A DNA stretch of 64,000 nucleotides from Ardenticatenaceae bacterium (GCA_020634245.1 JACKCC010000006.1:744001-808000); one strand, 5' to 3'; counted from the stretch's first letter, positions 24,003 through 32,469 are shown. A program made the numbers and translations. The notes: a model not told the origin generated them from the sequence alone.

Positions 24003-24596
24003 ATGGATGAAGACAACGCATCGACGACCGACCGGATCATTACCGCAGCGACGCAGCTTTTTAGCGAAAATGGCTACATGCGGACGACGACCAAAGCAAT
24101 TGCCACGGCGGCTGAAGTCAACGAAGTGACGATTTTCCGCCAATTTGGCAGCAAAAAGCAGCTTTTTATGGCCTGTATCGAAGCCTTCAACAATGCCGGA
24201 TTTGCCCGTACCTTTGCCCAGAATCTGAGCGGCGACTATGCGACCGACATTATGACGATGGCCCAGACGCAGTTGGCTGACAGTTTGACCAATTTTAAGG
24301 GCGTCCGACTGCTGGTGTGCGAATCGTCGGAGATACCGGAGATTCAGGCCATCTTAGAGCAGGCGACGTCGCAAAATATGGCCGCCATCGCTGCTTATTT
24401 CCAGCGCCAGATTGATGCGGGCGTGGTTCGGCCCGGACTGGATGCTGATTGGCTGGCCCAGGCGTTTGATAATTTGTTTTCGTCTTATCTGTTTCTGTCG
24501 GCGGTGACGGATGATCCGCAGCCACCACCGGCGGCGATGGTGCAGCAGTTGGTGGATATTTTTGTTACTGGGACGATTAACGAAGGGAGAATATGA
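24003..24596 (+). CDS. TetR/AcrR family transcriptional regulator
   Basis: Protein of 197 residues from the ATG at 24003, which has an AAGGAAAC ribosome site; the longer frame reading through the operators is not used. The N-terminal HTH reads ITAATQLFSENGYMRTTTKA, IATAAEVNEVTIFRQFGSKK, typical of TetR. The C-terminal ligand domain (about 80-190) is unlike any I can name. It heads a small operon: its stop overlaps the next start (ATGA). Two ATGCAAG palindromes over its promoter suggest self-regulation. Confidence 0.92.
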   Translation: MDEDNASTTDRIITAATQLFSENGYMRTTTKAIATAAEVNEVTIFRQFGSKKQLFMACIEAFNNAGFARTFAQNLSGDYATDIMTMAQTQLADSLTNFKGVRLLVCESSEIPEIQAILEQATSQNMAAIAAYFQRQIDAGVVRPGLDADWLAQAFDNLFSSYLFLSAVTDDPQPPPAAMVQQLVDIFVTGTINEGRI

Positions 24597-24979
24597 TGTC
24601 GCAAATTGTGTTACTTATTGTAGCTGTAGTTTTGTTATTGCATGGGCTGATCCATTTGATGAGGTTTACGACGTACTGGCAGTTGGCCGAAATCAAGGAA
24701 CTGCAGTACAAGACGACTTTGCTAAACGGCCGTTTCGACGTAGGTGATGCCGGTATTCGGGTGTATGGGCTGGTCTGGTTGGTGATGACGGCCGCCTTTG
24801 CCGTCACCGCTTACGGCATTGCCACCCATCAGCCGTGGGCGCGACCGGCGGCATTGGCGACGGTGTTGATTTCACTGCTGGTGACGGCGCTGGATTGGCA
24901 GGCGGCTTATGCCGGGGTGGTCGTCAATCTGGTTTTACTGCTGGCCTTCTGGTTTGTACCCCGTTTGGCCGGAAATTAA
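24593..24979 (+). CDS. Small membrane protein, four helices
   Basis: Protein of 128 residues that I cannot assign to a named family. Four hydrophobic segments are visible: IVLLIVAVVLLLHGLIHLMR, VYGLVWLVMTAAFAVTAYGI, ALATVLISLLVTAL and VVVNLVLLLAFWFVP. An HGLIH pair in the first helix is a possible metal or quinone contact. It overlaps the TetR gene by four bases and was probably followed directly by the DUF6544-like gene before an IS982-like element split them. It is a likely target of the regulator. Confidence 0.75.
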   Translation: MMSQIVLLIVAVVLLLHGLIHLMRFTTYWQLAEIKELQYKTTLLNGRFDVGDAGIRVYGLVWLVMTAAFAVTAYGIATHQPWARPAALATVLISLLVTALDWQAAYAGVVVNLVLLLAFWFVPRLAGN

Positions 24980-24990
24980 ATTGCTCGTCC

Positions 24991-25055
24991 AAACCTGACA
25001 GGTCTTTGGTAGATGGGTTGCTTAGCGACGGATCAGGTGAAGACCTGTCAGGTTT
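24991..25055. repeat. Perfect 16-base inverted repeat AAACCTGACAGGTCTT
   Basis: Arms 24991-25006 and 25040-25055 with a 33-base loop, directly after the small membrane protein gene and five bases before the IS982 target site. Each arm contains the palindrome ACCTGACAGGT. It may be a terminator stem or a short mobile repeat. Confidence 0.7.
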
Positions 25056-25064
25056 CACTATGTT

Positions 25065-26058
25065 ACTCTATCTATGGGTTTTCTCTGGACGAAAAGGGGC
25101 CTTTCAAAGACACTTTCCAAAATCTCACCTAAGGAGTGTGTCCATGAAAGGCTTGACCAACTATATCACAGAGTCTTCTTGGGAAGACATCATTATCTTC
25201 TGGTTTGTTCATATTGATGACGGTTACAAAAAACTTATCGCTCAACAAGATTCTCCATTGCGCAAACGCGGTCCCGAACCCAAGATGTCAGATAGTGAAG
25301 TCATGACGATTTCTCTGGTCATTGAAACGTTTTTCAACGGGTGCGAAGAAATCGGTTACGCCTTTGTTTGTCAATTCTTGAGCCATTTGTTTCCCGATTT
25401 GCTGGATTTAGACCGATTTAACCATAGGCGGCGACAATTGATCAGTATCATTGAAGCAATTCGACGGCAATTTCGACAACAATTGCTGGATCTGAAAGAA
25501 AATGTTCGTCTTGTCGACAGTGCACCAGTGACATTGATGACATATACACGTGGAGCACGATGCGAAAGTGTGTATGGCCCAGAGTACTTTGGTGTTGTTA
25601 CCAGCAAAAAAGGCAAGTTCTTTGGTCTACGCTTGCACCTGACCACAACGCCAGACCAACTCATTGATGAATGGCTATTAGCACCAGCTTCGGTTCCTGA
25701 TGGCAAAGCTGTTGATGCTCTGCTGGAGGGTTGTAACGATTTGGCAGTCATTGGCGACAAAGCTTACAACGATGAGGAACTGGAAGATCGTTTGTGGCGC
25801 AAACGGCGTATTCATTTGTTACCTTTACGTAAAAGCAACCAAATGAAACAATGGTCAGATGATGTTCGTCGCGCGATGGGAAAAGTTCGCCATCGAGTAG
25901 AAACGGTTTTTAGCGTGTTAACAACAATTTTTAATGTGCAACGTCCGCGAGGACGAAGTTTAACCGGTCATGTGGTTCGGGTTGCTACATGTATCTTGGC
26001 GCATACCATGAGCTTTCTAATTGCTCAAAATTCCATCGGATAAACCCATAGATAGAGT
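25065..26058. mobile_element. IS982-like insertion sequence with perfect ends and target duplication
   Basis: Perfect 17-base terminal inverted repeats ACTCTATCTATGGGTTT (25065-25081; inverted at 26042-26058). The 5-base duplication ATGTT flanks it (25060-25064 and 26059-26063). Length 994 bases. Intact ends and duplication show a recent insertion. It separates the TetR/membrane-protein pair from the DUF6544-like gene. It contains no ACGGCCGT site. Confidence 0.9.
25144..26043 (+). CDS. IS982 family transposase
   Basis: Protein of about 299 residues from the ATG at 25144 (MKGLTNYITESSWEDIIIFW), following an AGGAG-like site; a longer in-frame extension into the host gene is spurious. The entry KRGPEPKMSDSEVMTISLVI is the IS982 hallmark. 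DDE residues are likely Asp in NVRLVDSAPV, Asp in LAVIGDKAYNDEELE, and Glu in HRVETVFSVL. The end RGRSLTGHVVRVATCILAHT also fits. The frame is intact. Confidence 0.88.
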   Translation: MKGLTNYITESSWEDIIIFWFVHIDDGYKKLIAQQDSPLRKRGPEPKMSDSEVMTISLVIETFFNGCEEIGYAFVCQFLSHLFPDLLDLDRFNHRRRQLISIIEAIRRQFRQQLLDLKENVRLVDSAPVTLMTYTRGARCESVYGPEYFGVVTSKKGKFFGLRLHLTTTPDQLIDEWLLAPASVPDGKAVDALLEGCNDLAVIGDKAYNDEELEDRLWRKRRIHLLPLRKSNQMKQWSDDVRRAMGKVRHRVETVFSVLTTIFNVQRPRGRSLTGHVVRVATCILAHTMSFLIAQNSIG

Positions 26059-26076
26059 ATGTTGGAGTGAATTGAA

Positions 26077-26892
26077 ATGAAGATTTTGTTGATTGTGGTG
26101 GCAGTTTTAGTCTCGCTGGTTGTGATTTTGTGGATTGGCCTGCACATCAAACCGGCTTTATTCCCGCCATACGTGGCCGAAACGGCGGAATTTGTGATGC
26201 AGCCGCTGCCGGATGATTTGCCGGAGCCGGTGCAGCGCTTCTACCAGACAACGCTGGGCGATGAGATACCGCTGATTACATCGGCCGTGTTTAGCGGGCG
26301 GGGTACACTGCGCTTTAACGGCATCACCTTTCCGGCCCGCTACCGCTTTACCCATGATGCCGGGCAGGGGTATCGGCATTATATTGAGACGACGGTGTGG
26401 GGACGGCCGTTAATGAAGGTCAACGAGTGGTATTTGGATAACAACGGCGTGCTGGAACTGCCGGTGGGGACGGTGGCCAATGAACCCAAGATTGACATGG
26501 CTGCCAACCTCGGCTTGTGGGGCGAGTCGATGATCATGCCCGCCATTTACGTCACCGATGAACGGGTGCGCTGGGAAGCGGTGGACGCGACGATGGCTCG
26601 TCTGTACGTTCCTTTTGGCGAGACCGAAGATATGTTTACAGTCCATTTCTCGCCGGAGACCGGGCTGCTTACTTACATGGAAACGATGCGCTACCGGGAT
26701 GCAGCCGACACGGTCAAAATTGGCTGGCGGCTGGATGCGCTGAGCTGGCAGACGGTAGACAGCATGATGGTTCCCGATGAGATGACTGTGACCTGGGCCG
26801 ATGAAGGCACACCCTGGCTCATCATGACGGCTGATGAGGTCGTTTACAATAGTGATGTATCGGTGACGATTCGCCAGCGGGGATTGGAATAA
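26077..26892 (+). CDS. DUF6544-like membrane-anchored protein
   Basis: Protein of 271 residues with one N-terminal transmembrane helix (about 3-24) and a globular domain predicted outside. The pattern LPEPVQRFYQTTLGDEIPLI, GTLRFNGITFPARYRFTHD and the end DEMTVTWADEGTPWLI recall a widespread unknown family (DUF6544/6920), usually found with small membrane proteins. It was the third gene of the TetR operon before the IS982-like element landed 13 bases upstream of its start. The ribosome site GGAG is retained, but transcription probably depends now on the insertion sequence. Confidence 0.7.
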   Translation: MKILLIVVAVLVSLVVILWIGLHIKPALFPPYVAETAEFVMQPLPDDLPEPVQRFYQTTLGDEIPLITSAVFSGRGTLRFNGITFPARYRFTHDAGQGYRHYIETTVWGRPLMKVNEWYLDNNGVLELPVGTVANEPKIDMAANLGLWGESMIMPAIYVTDERVRWEAVDATMARLYVPFGETEDMFTVHFSPETGLLTYMETMRYRDAADTVKIGWRLDALSWQTVDSMMVPDEMTVTWADEGTPWLIMTADEVVYNSDVSVTIRQRGLE

Positions 26893-26994
26893 TCTGCGGT
26901 TCCGAATCGTGGTCGTTGTCGTAATCGTTTTCGTGATCGATTTTTTCGATTACGATGACGACCACGATCACGATAACGAGACAGTCTACAATTG

Positions 26995-28590
26995 CTAATT
27001 TTTACTGGCGTTCAACAGCATCGTAAGGAAGTGAACGCGCTCTAAAATAGGCGCGGCTTCCTCTGGTGTGGCCAGTCGCGGCTGGCCGGTTTCTTGGATG
27101 CTGGCCGGGATGAGTTCCAGTTGGTGGACGCCGTTTCCGTTGAGCCAGACATTGAGCACGGCCGTTGCCGGCGGCCCATCAATATCAAAAGCAAAATTAC
27201 CCAAGCCGTACACAATCACCCCATCGTTGTAAAACTCGATGCCCTGCAAAATGTGGGTGTGGTGACCGATGACCAGGTCGGCCCCGCCGTCGATGGCGGC
27301 GTGAGCAGCGGCCATCTGGATTTCGCTCGGTTCTTCGATGTATTCCAGGCCGCTGTGCAGGACGACAATGGTCAGATCAGCTTGGGGGGCAACGGCCGTT
27401 ACATCGGCCAAAATTCGCTCCGGTGTACCCCAGGCCAAACCGGGCGCGTCAGCGGTGGCCGTCCAGGTTTGCACGTCAAAATTGGTACTGCCCTCCACCG
27501 GCACATTGACGTAGCCCAGGAATGCTAGCCGCAGCCCGTTCACTTCGGTGAAATAGGGTTGGTAAGTGGCATCGGCGTCAGCCCCTGCGCCTATGGTGGC
27601 CACGTTTTGGGCGTGCAGCAGGCCCAATCCTTCCAGCAGCGCCTCCGGCCCGTAATCCATAGCGTGGTTGTTGGCCAGGGTGACGATGTCGAACCCGGCC
27701 AGCGCCAGCGCTTCGGCGGCGGCGGGTGGCGCTTCAAACGGGTAGCTCTTCTCCGCCGGTTGGCCGACCGTGCCCAGCGCCGATTCCAGGTTGCCAATGG
27801 TCAGGTCAGCGGCTTGCAGCAAAGGGGCGACTTCGGCGAAGGGGTAGGCCAGACGGCCGCGTTCGATGATGACGCCTAAATCGCGGGCCAGCATCAGATC
27901 GCCCACGGCCGTTACGTGCACCTGTTTTTCGCGTAGGGCATCTTGCAAATAGGGGGCCAGTTCGGCGGCGGCGGCTTCATACCCGGCCTCGGCGACCAAT
28001 GACCAGCTATTTTGCAGGGGATAATCGGGATCGGTGGGGTAACTGCCGTCAATTCGCAGCGCTTTCCAGTCGGGTGTCAGTTCGTTCCACGGCTTGACTT
28101 GCACCACAGTATGCCCATTGGCCAGGATGTCTTGTGCCTGGGCCAGTGTCGTTGCTTCCCAATTGGTGATAAAGGGCACAGTCAGCGCCAGCGGTTCCTG
28201 GTAGATGATGGTTCCGCTGTCGCCAGGGAGGATGGTCAGGTTGGTTAGTTCGTTGGTTTGTTGGTTTGTTGGCGTGATTTGCCACTGCCAGTGGGTGATG
28301 GGGAGGTTGGCTACGGCCGTTTCTGCTGCATCAATCCATTCCAGCGGAACGGACAGGGTGATGGGCGGGTGGGGTGTGTTGGTGGCAACGACCGTTGGCG
28401 TTGGCTGGTTAGTTGGTTGGATTGTTGGTTCGTTGATGGGTTGGTTCGTTGGTTCAGTGATTGGTTGTGGGGTGGGAACGGCCGTTGTTGGAGCCAATTC
28501 CACCGCCGCGCCTGCCGGTTGGCAACCAAACAACAAAAGCGCAGGCAGCAAAACCAAAAATCTGCGTAATCTGCGCAATCTGTGGATCAT
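26995..28590 (-). CDS. CapA-family metallophosphatase-fold lipoprotein
   Basis: Protein of 531 residues. The ATG at 28588-28590 overlaps the preceding stop (ATGA); a longer frame is spurious. Lipobox LLLFGC anchors it after the signal peptide. A long Thr/Pro/Gln linker follows. From about 275 there is the PGA_cap domain: HVTAVGDLMLARDLGVIIER, TIGNLESALG, TLANNHAMDYGPEAL, VVLHSGLEYIEEP, GHHTHILQGIE and GLGNFAFD. The motif histidines, Asp and Asn of the metal site are present. CapA relatives help make or anchor poly-gamma-glutamate; no capB/capC is nearby, so that role is unproven. The signal peptide is written by a CAGATT-type repeat. Confidence 0.87.
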   Translation of the reverse strand: MIHRLRRLRRFLVLLPALLLFGCQPAGAAVELAPTTAVPTPQPITEPTNQPINEPTIQPTNQPTPTVVATNTPHPPITLSVPLEWIDAAETAVANLPITHWQWQITPTNQQTNELTNLTILPGDSGTIIYQEPLALTVPFITNWEATTLAQAQDILANGHTVVQVKPWNELTPDWKALRIDGSYPTDPDYPLQNSWSLVAEAGYEAAAAELAPYLQDALREKQVHVTAVGDLMLARDLGVIIERGRLAYPFAEVAPLLQAADLTIGNLESALGTVGQPAEKSYPFEAPPAAAEALALAGFDIVTLANNHAMDYGPEALLEGLGLLHAQNVATIGAGADADATYQPYFTEVNGLRLAFLGYVNVPVEGSTNFDVQTWTATADAPGLAWGTPERILADVTAVAPQADLTIVVLHSGLEYIEEPSEIQMAAAHAAIDGGADLVIGHHTHILQGIEFYNDGVIVYGLGNFAFDIDGPPATAVLNVWLNGNGVHQLELIPASIQETGQPRLATPEEAAPILERVHFLTMLLNASKN

Positions 28591-29471
28591 GGCACACAAG
28601 GCAGTGACCGCGTGTCCAGCAGATACTGGGCCAGGAAATTGCCCGATTCGTACAGTTCGGTGGCCAACTCTACGCCGACGTAGCGGTAATGCCACGGCTC
28701 GTAATAAAAGCCGGTCACATCGAACGCTTCGCGCGAGTAGCTGAGGGTGAAGCCGTACTTATGCGCGTTTTCCAGCAGCCAGATACCTTCACTGGTCTTG
28801 TAAAAATAGGTATGAAACTCGATGCCTTCCTCGCCGACGATTTCTTCCAGTTCCGGCGAGCGGAAATCGAGTGTTGTGCCCAATTGATGCTCGCTGTGGC
28901 CGGGCGGCGAACTGATGATGGCGGCGCGTTCGGGATATTCGCGGTTCCATTTGTCCCAGGCGATGGCCTGCTGGCTGTAGCTGCGGTAACCGGAGGCAAT
29001 AAGCGGTTCTAATCCGGCGGCGTGCATGGCGTCAATCATCTGTATGAGTGGTTCAATGATGATTTGGCGCACTTCGGTGGGGTAGCCCAGCGTGACATCG
29101 TTGCCAAAATAATCGGACAGCGGCACTAAATCGGCGGGCTGAAAGTCGCGGTTGAGGCCATAGGTGAGGGTGACGAAGGCTAGCAAATCGTCGCCGGGAT
29201 CGCGCTGGTCGCAGGGGCCGATGGGCGTCGCCGTGGGGGTGATGGTGGGCGTGGCGGTGGCTGCCGGTGTGGGGCTGGGTGTGGTGGTAGGAACGGCCGT
29301 GGGCAAGGCTGGTGCTGGTTGGTTTGTTGGCTGGCTGGTTGGTGTGGGGGGAACGGCCGTTGCCACCGCCATCACCTCAACCTGAACAGGCAGAGACGCC
29401 GTAGCTGTCGGCTGGCAGCCCCACAGAATAGCCATCAACAAAATTAACCAAAATACCGATACGAATTTCAT
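28587..29471 (-). CDS. M15B/VanY-type D,D-carboxypeptidase lipoprotein
   Basis: Protein of 294 residues. Signal peptide with lipobox LMAILWGC, then a Thr/Pro-rich linker (about 30-85). The peptidase domain has the substrate motif ASGYRSYSQQ, zinc motif SPPGHSEHQLGTTLDF with His and Asp ligands, and the later WHYRYVG with the third His. It trims the terminal D-Ala of peptidoglycan stems. The gene overlaps the CapA-like gene by four bases, pairing two surface proteins. The linker is written by ACGGCCGT- and GGTTGGTT-type repeats. Confidence 0.9.
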   Translation of the reverse strand: MKFVSVFWLILLMAILWGCQPTATASLPVQVEVMAVATAVPPTPTSQPTNQPAPALPTAVPTTTPSPTPAATATPTITPTATPIGPCDQRDPGDDLLAFVTLTYGLNRDFQPADLVPLSDYFGNDVTLGYPTEVRQIIIEPLIQMIDAMHAAGLEPLIASGYRSYSQQAIAWDKWNREYPERAAIISSPPGHSEHQLGTTLDFRSPELEEIVGEEGIEFHTYFYKTSEGIWLLENAHKYGFTLSYSREAFDVTGFYYEPWHYRYVGVELATELYESGNFLAQYLLDTRSLPCVP

Positions 29472-29536
29472 GACTTACGTCATGCGTCATGTATCATGCG
29501 TGATTTTTGACGCATGATGTGTGATGCATGAATCTT
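29472..29536. repeat. TGACGCAT/ATGCGTCA intergenic repeat
   Basis: Alternating direct and inverted copies of ATGCGTCA-like words fill this gap. The same words fill 44108-44180 and 52062-52165 and occur inside a gene at about 36955-36985. Confidence 0.65.
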
Positions 29537-30085
29537 TTAATTTGTGAAAACCGGCAAATTCCCCAACGCCACCACATGCGACCAATCGGCGTCGCCTTCA
29601 GTGAAGACGGCAGCAACTTTGGCCACCTTACCACCGGCAGCGGTGATGACCTTTTCCATCCCTTCCAGCGTACTGCCGGTACTGACCACGTCATCAACCA
29701 AAATGACGGGATGGCTGTTGATGAGAGCGATGTCTTTCTCATCCAGGTATAATTTTTGCGGCTTGCCGGTGGTGATGGAGACAGTTTCGGCGCTGATGGC
29801 GTCGCCCATGTAACTTTTGTACGTTTTGCGCAGGACGATGTAGGGCAAGCCCATGAGGGCACTCATCTCGTAGATGAGGGGAATGCCTTTGGCTTCGGCT
29901 GTGACCAGGACGCCGGCCTTGACATCTTTCAATTGTTCGGCCAGGGCGGCAGCGGCGGCTTTAACGACATAGGTGTCACCCAGCATGTTAAATATAGCGA
30001 TTTTAACGCCGGGAGCGACTTCAAATAAGGGAAAGTGACGGGTCAGGCCCGCTACTCGGACGGTGTAGGTTTCACGTTTTGACAT
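29537..30085 (-). CDS. Adenine phosphoribosyltransferase-like protein
   Basis: Protein of 182 residues with a complete type I PRTase core. The PRPP loop is VILVDDVVSTGSTLEGMEKV, the early loop VTAEAKGIPLIYEMSALMG. The N-terminal part (FPLFEVAPGVKIAIFNMLGD) resembles adenine-type PRTases, with LRKTYKSYMGDAISAETVSI after. Length equals typical Apt. Adenine is the likely base, but a regulatory PRTase is possible. It stands alone between an ATGCGTCA repeat and the divergent oxidoreductase. Confidence 0.8.
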   Translation of the reverse strand: MSKRETYTVRVAGLTRHFPLFEVAPGVKIAIFNMLGDTYVVKAAAAALAEQLKDVKAGVLVTAEAKGIPLIYEMSALMGLPYIVLRKTYKSYMGDAISAETVSITTGKPQKLYLDEKDIALINSHPVILVDDVVSTGSTLEGMEKVITAAGGKVAKVAAVFTEGDADWSHVVALGNLPVFTN

Positions 30086-30161
30086 AGCGTGATAATCTCC
30101 TCAAAAGTGATGGCGTAAGTTTAACGGGTAAAGTGAAATGTGGCGAGTGATGAGATGGAGA

Positions 30162-30222
30162 GTGGCAAAGTGGCAAAGTTGCGAAGTCACTTTAATATGC
30201 TGCAACTTTGCAACTTTGCCAC
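30162..30222 (+). repeat. 21-base inverted repeat of GGCAAAGT units
   Basis: Arms 30162-30182 and 30202-30222 match at 20 of 21 positions with a 19-base loop. Each arm is a doubled GGCAAAGT word. The right arm runs up to the AGGAG ribosome site of the oxidoreductase gene, so it could affect that gene's translation. Confidence 0.7.
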
Positions 30223-30233
30223 CAGGAGAGCGC

Positions 30234-31217
30234 ATGATGAAAGGGATTGTGGTTGAAAAGAAGGGGGAACGGCCGTTTCTCGTCTGGAGCGATGTGGCCA
30301 ATGTGGATTATGGGTCGGATGAGGTGCTGGTGGCAGTAAAGGCAACGGCCGTTAACCGGGCCGATCTCATGCAGGCGGCGGGCAATTATCCGCCGCCGCC
30401 GGGGGCCAGCGAGATCCTAGGGCTGGAAATGGCCGGTGTGATTGAAGCGGTGGGGGCAGGCGCAACCGGCTGGCAGGTGGGCGACCGGGTGTGCGCTTTG
30501 CTGCCCGGCGGCGGTTATGCCGAGAAAGTGGCTGTGCCGCAAGGGATGATGCTGCGTTTGCCCGACGAGTGGACGTTTGCCCAGGGAACGGCCGTGCCCG
30601 AAGTGTGGCTGACCGCCTTTGTCAATCTGTTCCAGGAGGGGAATTTGCAGCCTGGCGAGACGGTTTTAATCCATGCCGGGGCCAGCGGTGTGGGTACGGC
30701 AGCCATCCAGTTGGCCAAAAACATCGAGGCGCGCGTGTTTGTCACGTCCAGTCAGGAACACAAGCTGGCCCACTGCCGCGAGCTGGGTGCTGATTTGGCC
30801 ATCAATTACAAGGAGCAGGATTTCCTGGCCGAGGTTTGGGCGGCGACGGGCGGCGAAGGGGTTGATTTAATTCTCGATCCGGTAGGGGGTGCGTATCTGG
30901 ACCGCAATGTGAAGGCGCTGCGCCGGTTTGGCCGGTTGGTGACTATCGGTTTGCTGGGCGGCGGCTCAGGGCAGATGAATGTGTCGCTGCTCTTATTCAA
31001 GCGGCTGCAGATCATTGGTTCGACGTTAAGGTCACGGCCGTTAGCCGAAAAAATCGCCATCAACCGTCAATTTGAAGCCCAATTTTGGCACAAGCTGGTG
31101 TCCGGTGAACTTCAGCCCATTATAGATGCGGAATTTCCAATTGAGCAGGCGCAGGCGGCTCACGATTATGTGGCGCAAGATCGAAACGTGGGCAAAGTGA
31201 TTTTGCACATTACCTGA
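30234..31217 (+). CDS. NAD(P)H quinone oxidoreductase (zinc-free MDR, PIG3-like)
   Basis: Protein of 327 residues from ATG 30234, which has AGGAG seven bases upstream; the longer frame starts inside a repeat. Entry MKGIVVEKKGERPF, then ATAVNRADLMQAAGNYPPPP and GASEILGLEMAGVIE match the PIG3/quinone oxidoreductase type. Cofactor loop: LIHAGASGVGTAAIQLAKNI. No zinc cysteines are present. It probably passes electrons from NADPH to quinones or reactive carbonyls. Confidence 0.9.
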   Translation: MMKGIVVEKKGERPFLVWSDVANVDYGSDEVLVAVKATAVNRADLMQAAGNYPPPPGASEILGLEMAGVIEAVGAGATGWQVGDRVCALLPGGGYAEKVAVPQGMMLRLPDEWTFAQGTAVPEVWLTAFVNLFQEGNLQPGETVLIHAGASGVGTAAIQLAKNIEARVFVTSSQEHKLAHCRELGADLAINYKEQDFLAEVWAATGGEGVDLILDPVGGAYLDRNVKALRRFGRLVTIGLLGGGSGQMNVSLLLFKRLQIIGSTLRSRPLAEKIAINRQFEAQFWHKLVSGELQPIIDAEFPIEQAQAAHDYVAQDRNVGKVILHIT

Positions 31218-31241
31218 TTGTGTGAATATTCACAATTTTTT
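31218..31241 (+). terminator. Intrinsic terminator after the oxidoreductase gene
   Basis: Palindrome GTGAATATTCAC (31222-31233) followed by AATTTTTT. The stem is AT-rich but the U-run is good. Confidence 0.6.
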
Positions 31242-31274
31242 CGTGTGTGCGTTACAATAAAAGGAAAATAGTGT

Positions 31275-31331
31275 GCGGGGATTTGGGGATTCAAGGATTA
31301 ATCAAAGGTCCTTAAATCTACTAATCCCCGC
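31275..31331 (+). other. Leader hairpin before the DegV gene
   Basis: GCGGGGATT (31275-31283) pairs with AATCCCCGC (31323-31331), with further partial pairing between (GGATT/AATCT). It ends about 25 bases before the DegV ATG. Confidence 0.5.
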
Positions 31332-31355
31332 AAGGCCAAATGGAGAGCTAATCAC

Positions 31356-32243
31356 ATGAAAATTGTTACCGACAGTGGCGCGGATTTACCGGCTGACGAA
31401 GCCAAAGAACTTGGCATAACTGTTGCTCCTTTGTTTATCCAATTCCCGGAGGGCGAAATCGAGTCGTCGGCTATCAGCCACGATGCATTTTATGATCGCC
31501 TGGCAGCGATGCGGCCGGAAATTCCCACGACGGCGCAGCCTTCGGCCGGTATTTTTGCCGAACTGTACCGCCAACTAGCCGAGAAGGGGGAAGAGATTTT
31601 CTCGATTCATATCTCCTCCGGGTTAAGCGGAACGATCCAATCGGCGCAGTTGGGGATGAAGGAGGCTGCGAGTACGGCCACTTCAACTTTGCTCAATGCC
31701 GGCGTTACCCTTATCGACAGCCTCACCCTTTCCGGTGGTGAGCGGTTTCAGGTGCTGGCTGCCGCCTGGGCGGCTAAAGCGGGTTGGTCCAGAGAGGCTA
31801 TCATTGAACGCCTGGATCAGATTCGTGCTAAAACCGAAGTGATTTACACGCTGGAAACGTTGGAATACCTGGCGCGCGGCGGCCGGATTGGCCGGGTGCA
31901 GGCGCTGGCCGGTTCCTTGCTCAAAATCAAGCCGGTCATCAAAGTGGATAAGGCCGACGGCAAATACAGCACGGTCAGTAAAGGGCGCACCTTAAAGCAG
32001 ACGATGACGGGTATTGTTGATTATCTGGCCGAACAATACGGCACAGAAACACCGCTGTGGGTGTCGGTGCTGCATGGCAAGGTTCCCGACAAGGCGGAGG
32101 AACTGGCTGAAATGCTTAAAGATCGCCTCGCGGTTGGTAAGTTGGAGGTGCTGCGGATTTCACCGGTGTTGGGTGTGCATACAGGGCCGGGGATTGTGGG
32201 AACGGCCGTATTGCCCATGAATTTGTTGGAAGGGATTGTGTAG
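31356..32243 (+). CDS. DegV family fatty-acid-binding protein
   Basis: Protein of 295 residues, full length. Motifs: VTDSGADLPADEAKELGITV, TAQPSAGIFAELYRQLAEKG, SIHISSGLSGTIQSAQLG, VTLIDSLTLSGGERFQVLAA and AGSLLKIKPVIKVDKADGKY. DegV (FakB-like) proteins hold a fatty acid for FakA kinase; no fakA lies in the window. The usual DSxxxS in the second lobe is present as DSLTLSGG. A strong terminator follows the stop codon. Confidence 0.93.
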   Translation: MKIVTDSGADLPADEAKELGITVAPLFIQFPEGEIESSAISHDAFYDRLAAMRPEIPTTAQPSAGIFAELYRQLAEKGEEIFSIHISSGLSGTIQSAQLGMKEAASTATSTLLNAGVTLIDSLTLSGGERFQVLAAAWAAKAGWSREAIIERLDQIRAKTEVIYTLETLEYLARGGRIGRVQALAGSLLKIKPVIKVDKADGKYSTVSKGRTLKQTMTGIVDYLAEQYGTETPLWVSVLHGKVPDKAEELAEMLKDRLAVGKLEVLRISPVLGVHTGPGIVGTAVLPMNLLEGIV

Positions 32244-32255
32244 GTTAGAAAATAG

Positions 32256-32295
32256 AGCGGGAGGGGGAAACGGCCGTCTCCCCCCTCCCGCTTTT
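32256..32295 (+). terminator. Strong intrinsic terminator after DegV
   Basis: AGCGGGAGGGGG (32256-32267) pairs with a C-rich complement ending at 32292, followed by TTTT. The loop region carries an AACGGCCGT copy. Confidence 0.88.
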
Positions 32296-32317
32296 AGTTG
32301 TGCCTTTTTTCCCAATG

Positions 32318-32346
32318 TTGATTTTGATTTTGACATAAAATATAAT
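32318..32346 (+). promoter_or_regulatory. Promoter of the secreted-protein transcription unit
   Basis: TTGATT (32318-32323), exactly 17 bases, TATAAT (32341-32346). It starts a leader of about 115 bases before the first secreted-protein gene. Confidence 0.7.
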
Positions 32347-32352
32347 ACTTTC

Positions 32353-32469
32353 AACTTTATCTGAAAAATAAGACGCGCTGGAAGTCTGCAAACAGCAACA
32401 TTGTTTTGCTGCCGGGGCCACAATATACAAATGAAGCAAGCCGCTAACGGGTAGTTAGTGGTTTTTTTT
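32353..32469 (+). ncRNA. Candidate structured leader RNA ending in a terminator
   Basis: Between a good promoter and the secreted-protein gene lies a 115-base leader. It has an internal stem (CAGCAA...TTGCTG, about 32392-32411). It ends with CCGCTAAC (32441-32448) paired to GTTAGTGG (32454-32461) and eight T's (32462-32469). The ribosome site of the next gene is 30 bases further. This is the layout of a transcription-attenuating riboswitch or a small RNA. It matches no riboswitch class I can name. Confidence 0.45.

Noticed and set aside
24835..25143. Long open frame joining the small membrane protein region to the IS982 transposase
   Set aside because: It only arises from chance readthrough across the IS end; the transposase has its own start at 25144.
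28205..28744. Plus-strand frame opposite the CapA-like and VanY-like genes
   Set aside because: It is a shadow of repetitive linker codons; no ribosome site and no recognisable protein.
32353..32469. c-di-GMP-I riboswitch
   Set aside because: The GCAAACC and GACGCAAAGCC blocks of that class are absent.
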